This document shows positions 47,141-56,206 of a stretch of 64,000 nucleotides of DNA, piece after piece. The DNA comes from Legionella sheltonii (GTDB lineage: Bacteria > Pseudomonadota > Gammaproteobacteria > Legionellales > Legionellaceae): NCBI RefSeq assembly GCF_026191355.1, contig NZ_JAPHOQ010000001.1, positions 377,001 through 441,000 of the forward strand, read 5' to 3'. The notes below the pieces were generated by a model. The model did no database searches. It was not told the DNA's origin and saw only the letters and a program-made list of their open reading frames with translations. The position numbers were made by a program, and so were the translations under genes. Position 1 is the stretch's first letter. Each line of letters opens with the position of its first letter.

Positions 47141-47986
47141 CTATGTTTTAGAAACCGTACTAGGGTGTCCGAAATACACTTGAGCTGGTGTTAAATATCC
47201 AAAAGACTGATGGAGTCTTCGGTTGTTATAATATTCAAAATACTCAGCTAATTCCAGCTCTATCTCTTCGATTGTTTCGAAATCATACCGATAGAGTTTT
47301 TCTTGCTTAACACTGCGCCATAAACGTTCTATGAAAATATTATCGAGGTATCGGCCGCGCCCATCCATACTGATAGAGATTTTGTGGGCCTTCAAGGTAT
47401 TGATCCAATCATTAGACGTGAACTGAGCACCCTGATCGGTATTAAAAATATCACACCGCCCCTGTAATAACGCGTTTTTTAGCGCCTCTACACAAAATTC
47501 TGCTTCTAATGTTGGGGACACCGCCCATTGAAGCACATACCGACTATACCAGTCCATGATGGCAACCAAGTAAACATGGCCTCCCTTCATACGCACGTAG
47601 GTAATATCAGCAGCCCAGACCTGATTAGGCTTAGTGATATCGATGTCACGTAATAGATAGGGGTACACGGTGTGCTCTTTATTGGGAACGCTTGTATTTG
47701 GCTTTGGGTAGACGGTTTCTAATCCCATAGCCTCCATGAGTCTCTTGATGCGTCGTTTACCAACAGGATAGCCAACTTCAAGGGACAACCATTGTGCGCG
47801 CTTCACTTTACCTTCACATGGATACTGGAGATAATGCTCGTCTAACAGCGCCATGAGCCGCTCGTCCTCTGCTGATATAGGAGACGCTTTGTAATAATAA
47901 CTGGAAATACTCAATCCGAGTAGCATGCATTGTTCTCGGATTGATATTTCAGCGTTGCTATCAATCAGCTTACGCTTTTCATCCAA
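47141..47986 (-). CDS. IS3-family transposase orfB (DDE integrase domain)
   Basis: The 281-residue catalytic part has an HTH_21-like start, then an rve integrase core. The DDE triad is readable as D in WAADITY, D in NTDQGAQF and E in FIERLWRSVK. The C-terminus ends with YNNRRLHQSFGYLTPAQVYF, typical of the family. The annotated start is a TTG; the frame is open back to 48007, just past a run of nine A, consistent with frameshift or slippage expression from orfA rather than independent initiation. Confidence 0.9.
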   Translation of the reverse strand: MDEKRKLIDSNAEISIREQCMLLGLSISSYYYKASPISAEDERLMALLDEHYLQYPCEGKVKRAQWLSLEVGYPVGKRRIKRLMEAMGLETVYPKPNTSVPNKEHTVYPYLLRDIDITKPNQVWAADITYVRMKGGHVYLVAIMDWYSRYVLQWAVSPTLEAEFCVEALKNALLQGRCDIFNTDQGAQFTSNDWINTLKAHKISISMDGRGRYLDNIFIERLWRSVKQEKLYRYDFETIEEIELELAEYFEYYNNRRLHQSFGYLTPAQVYFGHPSTVSKT

Positions 47987-48272
47987 GCTCAGTGGCAGTC
48001 TTTTTTTTTAACCATGATAATTGGGCTTGAAGTCGACCAATTTCCTCATACAAAGCACCAACAAGCTCGGCTTGCTCTTTTTTATCCTTATCATGAGAAT
48101 TGGAAAAAGCATCTGAAATAGCCTGCAATGCTGTTTGCTTCCATGCTTTAATTTGGGTAGGATGCACACCGTATTCGCTGGTCAGTTGAGCCTGAGTCAA
48201 TTTTCCTTCAATTGCCGCAACTGCTATCTTTGATTTTTTTGATGCCGTGTAATAGTTTCTTTTTTTGCTCAT
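47979..48272 (-). CDS. IS3-family transposase orfA (helix-turn-helix)
   Basis: The 97-residue protein has an HTH_Tnp_1 domain (KSKIAVAAIEGKLTQAQL..YGVHPTQIKAWK) and a leucine-zipper-like C-terminus. It ends a few codons after AAAAAAAAAG and overlaps the orfB frame by 8 bases. The orfB frame is +1 relative to orfA here, not the usual -1. Confidence 0.9.
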   Translation of the reverse strand: MSKKRNYYTASKKSKIAVAAIEGKLTQAQLTSEYGVHPTQIKAWKQTALQAISDAFSNSHDKDKKEQAELVGALYEEIGRLQAQLSWLKKKTATELG

Positions 48273-48590
48273 TCTATTCTCCTCTGTTACTTAGAAGAAT
48301 AGCTCTTAAAAATTACCTTTTTTCGTCCAAAAAACCGCGCCTATATCAAGGAACCCTAACATGTTGCTTATTGTCTGCTTGCTGACTGTCGATTTCGTGA
48401 CTGTTGTTCATTAGTGAAAGAAATCACATTGAAAAATAGACTGTCAGTGATGATCATATTACGATACCATAGACCATAATGCCCCGTATCAACAAAATCA
48501 TCTTTATGGATATTTGGACATTTTCTGGCAAAATTCAGACATTGTTTTGAGAAAAATTGAGTATTTCTAATTCTCATTCAAGGATGATAA

Positions 48591-49724
48591 ATGATAAAAA
48601 ATGAATTTCTTCGTATCTGGTCGATTGCAAAAAAAGAAATTATTCAAATCAAACGAGATTTTTTGATTTTCTCATGGTTGATTATCATCCCAGTGACACA
48701 AATACTATTGTTTGGGGCGATTATAAACACCAATCCCAAAAATCTTCCAACCGTAGTGATTACCTCTGAGGATACTCCTTTAACCCGAACTTTGTTAGAG
48801 GGTCTAAAAAACACGAATTATTTTTCAATTGAAACCATAACTGCGGATGAAAAAAAAGCCGCGCGCTTATTACTGAGTGGAAAGGTCCTTTTTGTTATTA
48901 ATATTCCTCCCAATTTTACCCGGGATTTAATTCGTGGAAAGCACCCGCATGTATTGATCGAGGCTGATGCTTCAGACCCTGTAGCGGTTTCAAATGCGTT
49001 TCGTGCTGCATCTGAATTACCTTCTAAAGTTTTTGAACATGATTTACAGGGCCCACTGAGTTATTTAGCATCCACGGATGCTCCATTCATTTTTGATATT
49101 CAAGCTAAATACAATCCTGAAAGTATTCCACAATACAATACCATACCTGGATTAATTGCTTTATTGATCTTTTCAACATTAACTGTTTTAACAGCGGTAT
49201 CTATAAACTCAGAATTTGAACGAGGAACTTTCGAGACCTTATTAATAACGCCTTTAACTCCAGTTAATATTATTTTTGGTAAGGTGATACCCTATTTTAT
49301 TTTAGGGTATTTACTTTTATTTATATTGTTGGCAATCGCTTATTTTATTTTTTCCATTCCTTTTCATGGCAGCTTTTTCCTGTATTTATTACTTTTAGCC
49401 CCTTACTCTATTTCCAGCCTAGGAACAGGACTTGCCATCTCGGCTGTTACTCGAACACAATTTGCGGCGGTAGGTTTAACGAACGCCTATGGTCTGGTAG
49501 CAATTATGGTCTCGGGTTTTTTATTTCCATTTACTGGCGTACCACATTGGGCACAATCAATCAGTCAAACGATACCGCTGACGCATTTTTTAAGGATCAC
49601 GAGAAACAGCATGTTAAAAGGTGCCGGTTGGGATATTTTATGGCCTGATACGTGGCCTATAATTTTATTTTCCATAGTTATTATTTTTTTGGGAATCGTA
49701 CTTTTTAGAAGAACCTTAGACTAA
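48591..49724 (+). CDS. ABC-2-type exporter permease, first copy
   Basis: The 377-residue protein has one N-terminal helix, a large periplasmic domain (about 50-170) and five C-terminal helices, with ERGTFETLLITPL in the coupling region. This is the YhhJ/YbhS/YbhR layout. It is strikingly like the permease at 51524: both have 377 residues and share long stretches such as VLIEADASDPVA. It is the first gene of a plus-strand operon (permease, cNMP-binding protein, ATPase, permease). The 260 bases between the IS end and this start hold no gene that I can support. Confidence 0.92.
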   Translation: MIKNEFLRIWSIAKKEIIQIKRDFLIFSWLIIIPVTQILLFGAIINTNPKNLPTVVITSEDTPLTRTLLEGLKNTNYFSIETITADEKKAARLLLSGKVLFVINIPPNFTRDLIRGKHPHVLIEADASDPVAVSNAFRAASELPSKVFEHDLQGPLSYLASTDAPFIFDIQAKYNPESIPQYNTIPGLIALLIFSTLTVLTAVSINSEFERGTFETLLITPLTPVNIIFGKVIPYFILGYLLLFILLAIAYFIFSIPFHGSFFLYLLLLAPYSISSLGTGLAISAVTRTQFAAVGLTNAYGLVAIMVSGFLFPFTGVPHWAQSISQTIPLTHFLRITRNSMLKGAGWDILWPDTWPIILFSIVIIFLGIVLFRRTLD

Positions 49725-49769
49725 TTTATCATGATAATAATGTCTTGCTGATGAGAGAACAGATAGTTT

Positions 49770-50588
49770 ATGAAAAAGAATGCTGACAATTATGAGGAGC
49801 TTATTTTACAGCATCCTCTTTTCTGTCTTCTCAATCGTTCAAATGCGCATCAATTAATTGGATATGCGAAACCTGGGCATGTTGAAGCGGATCAAGTTAT
49901 TGTTGTTGAGGGTGAACCGATTGATTGTATTTTTTTAATCGTTGCAGGAAGAGCAGAAGTAACAAGAGCTGTGCATGCGCAGGGAACAAGACAGTCTATG
50001 CGTATATCTGAATTAAGAAAAGGCGATATTATAGGATTATCCTCAGAGGGTTTTGTTTCTCAGACAGGTCTTCGTACGGCCACAGTGAAAGCACTTACCC
50101 CTATGCAATTACTAAAAATTAGTCTTTATGATTTTCTCGGTTTTTTGGAGCAGCCGGAGATAAAATATCCTAATTTGAAAAAGTTAAGTGAAGAATTTCT
50201 TTTAATTCAGTTTATTCGTGCTCATCATCTGTTTAGTAATTTTTCCCATGAGAAAATACAGACAATGGTGAAAACAGCAATAAATATTCAGGTTACTTCA
50301 GGTACCTATTTGTATAAAGAGGGGGATGCTGCTGATGCTTGTTATTATCTCCTCAAAGGTGAGGTTGTTCTTCTTAATAAAAAAGAGAGCACTCTTAAGG
50401 TAATTAAAATAAATCAAATGTTTGGGGATGCAGAATTTATGAAGGATATAAAGAGAACTGAAGCCGCGTTAGCAAAAATTGATAGTGAGTTATTAGTTAT
50501 AGAAACAGAGCTTGTTAAAAAATTTATAACCATACATCAACCATCTTTATTTCAACAGCTTTGGTTGAAATTTTCTGGAAAGAAATAA
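49770..50588 (+). CDS. Protein with two tandem cyclic-nucleotide-binding domains
   Basis: The 272-residue soluble protein has two cNMP-binding (Crp-like beta-roll) domains, about residues 15-130 and 145-260. Domain 1 has VVVEGEPIDCIFLIVAGRAEV and RTATV; domain 2 has LYKEGDAADACYYLLKGEVVLL and the phosphate-cassette-like FGDAEFMKDIKRTEAAL. There is no helix-turn-helix, so it is not a transcription factor. It sits inside an ABC exporter operon, 45 bases after a permease and 8 bases before the ATPase, so I infer cyclic-nucleotide control of the exporter. Confidence 0.82.
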   Translation: MKKNADNYEELILQHPLFCLLNRSNAHQLIGYAKPGHVEADQVIVVEGEPIDCIFLIVAGRAEVTRAVHAQGTRQSMRISELRKGDIIGLSSEGFVSQTGLRTATVKALTPMQLLKISLYDFLGFLEQPEIKYPNLKKLSEEFLLIQFIRAHHLFSNFSHEKIQTMVKTAINIQVTSGTYLYKEGDAADACYYLLKGEVVLLNKKESTLKVIKINQMFGDAEFMKDIKRTEAALAKIDSELLVIETELVKKFITIHQPSLFQQLWLKFSGKK

Positions 50589-50596
50589 GGTTTTTT

Positions 50597-51523
50597 ATGG
50601 ATAAAAGCAATTATATTATCGATGTAAGAAATTTAACTAAAAAATTCAATACCTATCAGGCAGTTAGCAATCTTAATCTTAAAGTTGAATATGGTGATAT
50701 TTATGGCTTTCTTGGTCCCAATGGAGCTGGAAAAACTACTTCCATAAGAATGCTATGCGGTCTGATCATTCCTGATTCGGGTACTGGTGAGTGTGTTGGC
50801 TTTGACATCTTAACAGAATCTCGTCGGATCAAAGCACTTGTTGGATATATGTCGCAGAGTTTTGGTCTGTATAAAGATCTGACTGTCTATGAAAATATGC
50901 TTTTTTTCTCTGAGGTTTATGGTGTAGTTGATCGAAAGAATCAAATAGAAAAGTACTTGCACAAATTTGATTTGGAAAAATACAAAGATCAAATTTCAGG
51001 AACTTTATCTGGGGGGTGGAAACAACGCTTATCACTGGCTGTTTCTTTATTGCATGATCCCTTATTGTTATTATTAGATGAACCAACCGCTAATATTGAT
51101 CCCAAAGCAAGACGAGAGTTTTGGGATTTGATGCATCAATTATCAAGAGAAGGAATTACCATTTTATTGAGTTCTCATAATTTAGATGAAGTAGATAAAT
51201 GTAATAAAATTGCATACATGTGTTATGGACGAACCCTCATGTCGGGAACGATTGAAGAAATTTTAAACTCTGTAAATTTGACCACATGGGAAATAAAAGG
51301 CAAAAATATTGCGATGCTATCCCATCAATTAGAGTCTACCGTGGGAGTCGATCAAGTTTTACGATTTCATAATTCACTCCATGTAAGCAGTAAAAATAAG
51401 GAGGATTTGTCGAGAGCAATCCAGCCCTATATCGAAAGTGAGTGTTTTTATGGGAAAATAATTGATTCGACTTTAGATGATGTTTTTGTTTGGCTCTCTA
51501 CGTATGGCGATCAGAGATTATAA
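50597..51523 (+). CDS. ABC exporter ATPase (YbhF/CcmA-type)
   Basis: The 308-residue protein has Walker A GPNGAGKTTS near residue 41, signature LSGGWKQRLSLA, Walker B LLLLLDEPTANID and switch LSSHNLDEVDK. A longer frame begins within the previous gene, but the ATG at 50597, 8 bases after that gene's stop, is the sensible start. The stop is followed directly by the second permease ATG. One ATPase presumably serves both permeases. Confidence 0.93.
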   Translation: MDKSNYIIDVRNLTKKFNTYQAVSNLNLKVEYGDIYGFLGPNGAGKTTSIRMLCGLIIPDSGTGECVGFDILTESRRIKALVGYMSQSFGLYKDLTVYENMLFFSEVYGVVDRKNQIEKYLHKFDLEKYKDQISGTLSGGWKQRLSLAVSLLHDPLLLLLDEPTANIDPKARREFWDLMHQLSREGITILLSSHNLDEVDKCNKIAYMCYGRTLMSGTIEEILNSVNLTTWEIKGKNIAMLSHQLESTVGVDQVLRFHNSLHVSSKNKEDLSRAIQPYIESECFYGKIIDSTLDDVFVWLSTYGDQRL

Positions 51524-52657
51524 ATGATAAAAACAGATTTTTGTCGTGTCATATCGGTTGCTAAAAAGGAATTTATCCAGATCAAACGAAACATTTCTAC
51601 GTTTATGTTCCTATTCTTAGTTCCTGTTCTGCAAATATTATTATTTGGTTTTATGATTAATACGAATCCCAAATTTTTACCAACGACCGTTATATCCTCT
51701 GAAATTAATTCATTTACCCGCACTTTATTGGAAGGTCTTAAACATACAGAATACTTTTCCTTAGATTCTATTGCCCGAACTGAAAAAGAGGCCGATAATT
51801 TATTGCTTAGCGGAAGAGGCCTTTTTGTTATTAATATACCGCCCAATTTTTCAAGGGATTTATTGAGAGGAAGAAAACCGCATGTGCTCATTGAAGCGGA
51901 TGCCTCCGACCCAGTTGCAATTTCAAATGCATTTCGAGCAGCCGCCGCTCTCCCGGCCCAATTATTTGAACATGATCTGCGTGGTTCTCTTGCTTATCTT
52001 TCTTCAAAACAGACCCCTTTTGAATTGGATATACATGCCAAGTTTAATCCTGAAGGGTTCTCACAATATAATATTGTTCCTGGATTAATTGCCGTATTGA
52101 TGCTTACAACACTGACCCTTCTAACTGCGATGTCAATTACAGCTGAATATGAGGTAGGTACTTTCGAAACACTATTAATCACGCCACTGAGCGCAGCAAA
52201 TATTATTTTGGGTAAAGTCATTCCACATTTTATAGTGGGGTATTTGATCTTATTTATGCTCTTATTTATTTCTTATTTTGTTTTCTCTGTGCCTTTTCAT
52301 GGAAGTTTACTTCTGTATCTGGTCATCATGGCACCTTACTCTATTGGAAGTTTGGCAATGGGGTTGGCTATGTCCGCCTTCGCAAAAACCCAATTTCAAG
52401 CGGTTGCTTCAACTAATGCCTATATGTTAATTGTAATAATGATTTCGGGTTTTTTGTTTCCATTCAGCGGAATGCCAATGTGGGCGCAATACATAGGTCA
52501 ATTGATCCCATTAACGCACTTTTTAAGAATTACACGAAATATAATGTTGAAGGGGGCGGATTTTAGCATTCTCTGGCCTGATATTTGGCCTATTCTACTC
52601 TTTATGGTTGTTATGGTTTTTTCAGCAGTTTTACTTTTTAGAAAAACTTTGGATTAG
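51524..52657 (+). CDS. ABC-2-type exporter permease, second copy
   Basis: The 377-residue paralogue of the permease at 48591 has the same topology and near-collinear sequence (FVINIPPNF, VLIEADASDPVA, VGTFETLLITPL, LIPLTHFLRITRN). It begins immediately after the ATPase stop. The two probably form a heterodimer, as YbhS/YbhR do, together with the divergently encoded adaptor and outer-membrane factor. Confidence 0.92.
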   Translation: MIKTDFCRVISVAKKEFIQIKRNISTFMFLFLVPVLQILLFGFMINTNPKFLPTTVISSEINSFTRTLLEGLKHTEYFSLDSIARTEKEADNLLLSGRGLFVINIPPNFSRDLLRGRKPHVLIEADASDPVAISNAFRAAAALPAQLFEHDLRGSLAYLSSKQTPFELDIHAKFNPEGFSQYNIVPGLIAVLMLTTLTLLTAMSITAEYEVGTFETLLITPLSAANIILGKVIPHFIVGYLILFMLLFISYFVFSVPFHGSLLLYLVIMAPYSIGSLAMGLAMSAFAKTQFQAVASTNAYMLIVIMISGFLFPFSGMPMWAQYIGQLIPLTHFLRITRNIMLKGADFSILWPDIWPILLFMVVMVFSAVLLFRKTLD

Positions 52658-52773
52658 GAATATTTTAGTTTCAAAGCAAAATTTTTTCGTATAAAAAGTC
52701 TAGCGGGCAGTTTGAATCTTTGGGCTTAATTTTGACACAAGACTTTTAGTGAATAGGGCGTTAATGCTTACTA

Positions 52774-52803
52774 TAAATAAGAAATCCCCGTATGCACGGG
52801 GAT
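52774..52803 (-). terminator. Terminator of the ffh-rplS gene block
   Basis: On the minus strand ATCCCCGT and ACGGGGAT form an 8-bp stem with a 4-base loop, followed by TTTCTTATTT. It lies about 25 bases after the rplS stop codon. Confidence 0.8.
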
Positions 52804-52826
52804 CATTGATGTCCAGGAATTAGGTA

Positions 52827-53192
52827 TTAATCTGCTTTTTTACCGGTTAACTTTTCTTTGATACGTGCTGCACGACCAGCTAAGTTACGGAGGTAATAAA
52901 GTTTAGCACGACGCACATCACCACGTCTTTTTACGGTAATGCTATCAACAATAGGACTGTAAGTTTGGAACACACGCTCTACACCAACACCGTGAGAGAT
53001 TTTACGAACAGTGAATGCAGAATTCAAACCGCGATTACGTTTTGCGATAACAACACCTTCAAATGCTTGTAAACGCTCACGGTTACCTTCAATTACTTTC
53101 ACTTGAACCAAAACAGTATCACCTGGGTTAAAAACAGGGATCTCTTTACCTTGCATTTGCTCAGCATTCAGTTGGTCAATAATATTAGTCAT
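52827..53192 (-). CDS. rplS: Ribosomal protein L19
   Basis: The 121-residue 50S protein has the family length and motifs: [43 protein letters not shown] and [20 protein letters not shown]19 lies at the interface of the two ribosomal subunits. It is last in the conserved rpsP-rimM-trmD-rplS order, with a terminator after it. Confidence 0.98.
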   Translation of the reverse strand: MTNIIDQLNAEQMQGKEIPVFNPGDTVLVQVKVIEGNRERLQAFEGVVIAKRNRGLNSAFTVRKISHGVGVERVFQTYSPIVDSITVKRRGDVRRAKLYYLRNLAGRAARIKEKLTGKKAD

Positions 53193-53219
53193 GGACTACT
53201 CCTCAAATTGGTTCATCCT

Positions 53220-53969
53220 CTAGGAATCACCGTGTTCATACATAAACTCAGCAAGCAATTGCTTATCTGTTTCACTTAACTGTATTTTTTCAAGTAAATC
53301 TGGTCGTTTAAGCCAGGTTTTACCCAGAGATTGCTTTCTTCGCCACAGTTCTATATCTCTGTGATTACCACCTAATAAAACGGGTGGCACCTCTAATCCG
53401 TCAACGGTTGCTGGTCGAGTATAATGAGGGCAATCCAGTAAACCATTCATAAAAGAATCTTGTTCTGCTGAACCAAGATGCCCTAGACTCCCTGGTATTA
53501 AACGAATTATTGCATCGATAAATACCGTAGCAGCCAGCTCACCGCCACTTAAAACAAAATCCCCGAGAGACCATTCTTCATCAACATATTGTTGAAGAAT
53601 GCGCTCATCAATTCCTTCATATCGCCCGGCAATAAACAGCAAGGGTTGTTTGTCACGTGCCACTTGATTTAAGTCATTTTGTCGAATTACCTTACCTTGA
53701 GGACTCAAGTAAATCGTTTTACAATGACTCGGCATTTGACTACGTGCCTGCATAATTGCCCCTTTTAAGGGCTCATACATCATCACCATTCCCGGACCGC
53801 CACCATAAGGCTTATCATCGACTTGCCTATAGGGCCTGTAAGACCAATCTCTTGGGTTCCAGTAATCAATCTTGACTAACTTCTGCTCAATTGCTCTGCC
53901 CGTAATGCCGTAGTTTAACGCATTCAGTATTTCGGGTATTAAGCTGATTACTCCGAGATGAAGCACCAC
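53220..53969 (-). CDS. trmD: tRNA (guanine-N1)-methyltransferase
   Basis: The 249-residue enzyme methylates G37 of tRNAs next to the anticodon using SAM and so prevents +1 frameshifting. The knotted SPOUT fold is marked by DDKPYGGGPGMVM, LLFIAGRYEGIDER and the YVDEEWSLGDFVLSGGE knot region. The start is GTG directly after the rimM stop TAA, so it is coupled to rimM. The length is typical. Confidence 0.98.
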   Translation of the reverse strand: MVLHLGVISLIPEILNALNYGITGRAIEQKLVKIDYWNPRDWSYRPYRQVDDKPYGGGPGMVMMYEPLKGAIMQARSQMPSHCKTIYLSPQGKVIRQNDLNQVARDKQPLLFIAGRYEGIDERILQQYVDEEWSLGDFVLSGGELAATVFIDAIIRLIPGSLGHLGSAEQDSFMNGLLDCPHYTRPATVDGLEVPPVLLGGNHRDIELWRRKQSLGKTWLKRPDLLEKIQLSETDKQLLAEFMYEHGDS

Positions 53970-54479
53970 TTAAAAATCCATATCCCAATCAACAGTAATT
54001 AATTGCTGGTTGGTATCAATATCTAATATAAACTGGTCGAGTAAATAAGGTATTAAATGTTTTTTATTACCTTCTACAACCAAAACATCATTTGCACCTG
54101 TAGGAATTATTTCCGTGACAGTCCCAAAAGATTCACCCTTTTGGTTGATCACCTTCATTCCTATAAGTTGATGCCAATAATATTCACCAGGTTTTAGTGT
54201 TTCCAGTTGTTCCTGTTGAACTGCAATTTCTATATTAGTGAGGTGAGCTACTGATTCGCGTTCAGGATAACCTTCAATTTGGGCTATGATGGATTTAGTT
54301 TGTACTTCAGCACGCAATAACTTTATTGGCTGCCATTTATTGTTGATAAAGGCATGCCAATTTGTATACTTCAGCACATTATCTCGAGGCTCTGTAAAGG
54401 AGTGAACCGTGACAAAACCTTTAACACCATGTGGCCGCCCAAAACGGGCAATTACTATCCAGTTTTCCTGATTATTCAC
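53970..54479 (-). CDS. rimM: Ribosome maturation factor RimM
   Basis: The 169-residue two-domain protein is needed for 30S subunit head assembly around S19. The N-terminal barrel starts VIARFGRPHGVKGFVTV, and the C-terminal PRC-barrel contains EYYWHQLIGMKV and the ANDVLVVEG motif. It begins with GTG. It is contiguous with trmD, and 4 bases separate it from rpsP. Confidence 0.97.
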   Translation of the reverse strand: MNNQENWIVIARFGRPHGVKGFVTVHSFTEPRDNVLKYTNWHAFINNKWQPIKLLRAEVQTKSIIAQIEGYPERESVAHLTNIEIAVQQEQLETLKPGEYYWHQLIGMKVINQKGESFGTVTEIIPTGANDVLVVEGNKKHLIPYLLDQFILDIDTNQQLITVDWDMDF

Positions 54480-54483
54480 GTTA

Positions 54484-54741
54484 TTAAGCAGCTTCGCCTT
54501 TTTTATTAAACTCTTTGACTAAAGCGCTTACGCGATCAGACAATTGTGCGCCTACTTTTTGCCATTGGCTTAACTTTTCTGCATCAATGTGCAAACGTAC
54601 CTCTTGCCCACGAGCTACAGGGTTAAAATAACCGATACGCTCAATGTAACTGCCATCGCGGCGTTTGCGACTGTCAGTAACGACCATATGATAAAACGGA
54701 CGCTTTTTGGCGCCACCTCTTGATAAACGTATAACGACCAT
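54484..54741 (-). CDS. rpsP: Ribosomal protein S16
   Basis: The 85-residue 30S protein matches the family: [33 protein letters not shown] and the C-terminal [12 protein letters not shown]. It heads the rpsP-rimM-trmD-rplS transcript, with a good promoter at 54784-54812. Confidence 0.98.
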   Translation of the reverse strand: MVVIRLSRGGAKKRPFYHMVVTDSRKRRDGSYIERIGYFNPVARGQEVRLHIDAEKLSQWQKVGAQLSDRVSALVKEFNKKGEAA

Positions 54742-54783
54742 TGTTTTCCTCTACTTTAGAGTGGTTACGTAAAAATGCCGTGT

Positions 54784-54812
54784 ATTGTACGAAAATTAAT
54801 TCAGCATGTGAA
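54784..54812 (-). promoter_or_regulatory. Sigma70 promoter of the rpsP operon
   Basis: On the minus strand TTCACA and TACAAT are separated by exactly 17 bases, in the gap between ffh and rpsP. The -10 box is about 40 bases from the rpsP start codon. Confidence 0.6.
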
Positions 54813-54826
54813 GTAATTCTTGTGAA

Positions 54827-56206
54827 TTATTTAAAATCATCGGGTAATATGCCTTTTAAACCGGCCATTCCACCAAGTCCACGCATCATTTTTTGCATTC
54901 CACCAGGTTTGGTAAATTTTTTCATCATTTTTTGCATTTGTTCAAATTGCTTCAATAACTTATTCACATCCTGTATTTGTGTTCCCGATCCCAAAGCAAT
55001 ACGTTTTTTGCGTGAACCCACAATAAGCTTGGGTATACGACGTTCTTTGGGTGTCATGGAGTTAATAATGGCAATGGTTTGCGCCATGGCTTTATCGCTA
55101 ACTTGTTTCATTGCCTGTTGCGGCATCATTTGACTGACACCAGGTAGCTTGCTCATCATTCCAGTAATACCACCCATATTATTCATTTGCAGAAGCTGTT
55201 GTTTAAAGTCTTCCAGATCAAAGCTTTTGCCCTTTTTCAGTTTTTTAGCAAGTTTTTCACTGGCTTGTTTGTCCGCTTTACGCTCAACTTCTTCAATCAG
55301 CGTGAGAATATCTCCCATGCCAAGAATTCTTGAGGCAATTCGCTCAGGATGAAACGGCTCCAACGCTTCTACTTTTTCACCACTACCGATAAATTTAATG
55401 GGTTGGCCGGTAATTTGTTTTACAGAAAGAGCAGCTCCTCCTCGTGCATCACCATCGGTTTTGGTCAGAATGACCCCGGTTAGCGGCAGGGCTTCATGAA
55501 AAGCTTTGGCGGTATTTGCAGCATCTTGCCCCGTCATGCTGTCGACAACAAACAGGGTTTCAATTGGATTAATTTCTTTGTGCAGGCCTTTAATTTCAGC
55601 CATCATATCCGCATCAATATGCAATCGGCCTGCTGTATCAATCAGCAAGACATCCATATATTGTTTTTTCGCGGCATCAAGCGATTTTTTTGCAATGGCA
55701 AGTGGCTGTTCATTGGCTTCTGCGGGGAAGAAGGTAACACCTATTTGATCGGCCAATACTTTAAGCTGTTGAATTGCTGCAGGTCGATAGACGTCGACGC
55801 TGGTTACCATTACTTTTTTATTCTCAGACTCTTTTAAATAACGAGCTAATTTCGCCGTACTGGTTGTTTTACCAGAGCCTTGCAATCCTGCCATTAAAAA
55901 TACTGCAGGGGGTTGGGTTTTAAAATTAAGCTCGGCACGTTCATCGCCCATGATATGGATTAATTCATCATGAACGATTTTAACAAAGGCTTGATCAGGA
56001 TTTAATTCCGTTAAGACTTCTTGCCCTAATGCTTTTTGTTTTACTTGTTCAATAAATTCTTTAATAACAGGCAATGCAACATCGGCTTCAAGCAGTGAAA
56101 GCCTGACTTCGCGCAGGGCGTGTTGTACATTCTCTTCAGTTAATCGACCCTGTCCCCGTAAATTTTTAAAGGTGCGAGTCAAACGTTCGGTTAAGGTTTC
56201 AAACAT
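54827..56206 (-). CDS. ffh: Signal recognition particle protein Ffh
   Basis: The 459-residue SRP GTPase directs ribosomes making membrane proteins to the inner membrane. It has the N domain, then the G domain with G1 GLQGSGKTTSTAKLA, DTAGRLHIDADM, TKTDGDARGGAALS and the GSGEKVEALEPF closing motif. The methionine-rich M domain (about 330-459) carries the RNA-binding GSGTQIQDVNKLLKQF. Length and motifs are normal. The 4.5S RNA gene is not in this window as far as I can see. Confidence 0.98.
   Translation of the reverse strand: MFETLTERLTRTFKNLRGQGRLTEENVQHALREVRLSLLEADVALPVIKEFIEQVKQKALGQEVLTELNPDQAFVKIVHDELIHIMGDERAELNFKTQPPAVFLMAGLQGSGKTTSTAKLARYLKESENKKVMVTSVDVYRPAAIQQLKVLADQIGVTFFPAEANEQPLAIAKKSLDAAKKQYMDVLLIDTAGRLHIDADMMAEIKGLHKEINPIETLFVVDSMTGQDAANTAKAFHEALPLTGVILTKTDGDARGGAALSVKQITGQPIKFIGSGEKVEALEPFHPERIASRILGMGDILTLIEEVERKADKQASEKLAKKLKKGKSFDLEDFKQQLLQMNNMGGITGMMSKLPGVSQMMPQQAMKQVSDKAMAQTIAIINSMTPKERRIPKLIVGSRKKRIALGSGTQIQDVNKLLKQFEQMQKMMKKFTKPGGMQKMMRGLGGMAGLKGILPDDFK

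Larger units (their letters stand above)
46987..48329 (-). mobile_element. IS3-family insertion sequence, about 1.34 kb
   Basis: Imperfect terminal repeats of 33 bp are visible, about 21 positions matching. The left end begins TGGA (46987) with AAGAGCTATTC at 47009-47019; the right end has GAATAGCTCTT at 48297-48307 and ends TCCA (48329). Inside lie orfA and orfB of an IS3-type transposase and a long hairpin downstream of orfB. I see no convincing target-site duplication, so the exact ends carry some doubt. It lies between two divergent halves of an ABC efflux locus. Confidence 0.85.

Noticed and set aside
48368..48577. A 69-residue open frame between the IS and the ABC operon.
   Set aside because: The composition is not protein-like, there is no ribosome-binding site, and it lies antisense in the promoter region of the permease gene.
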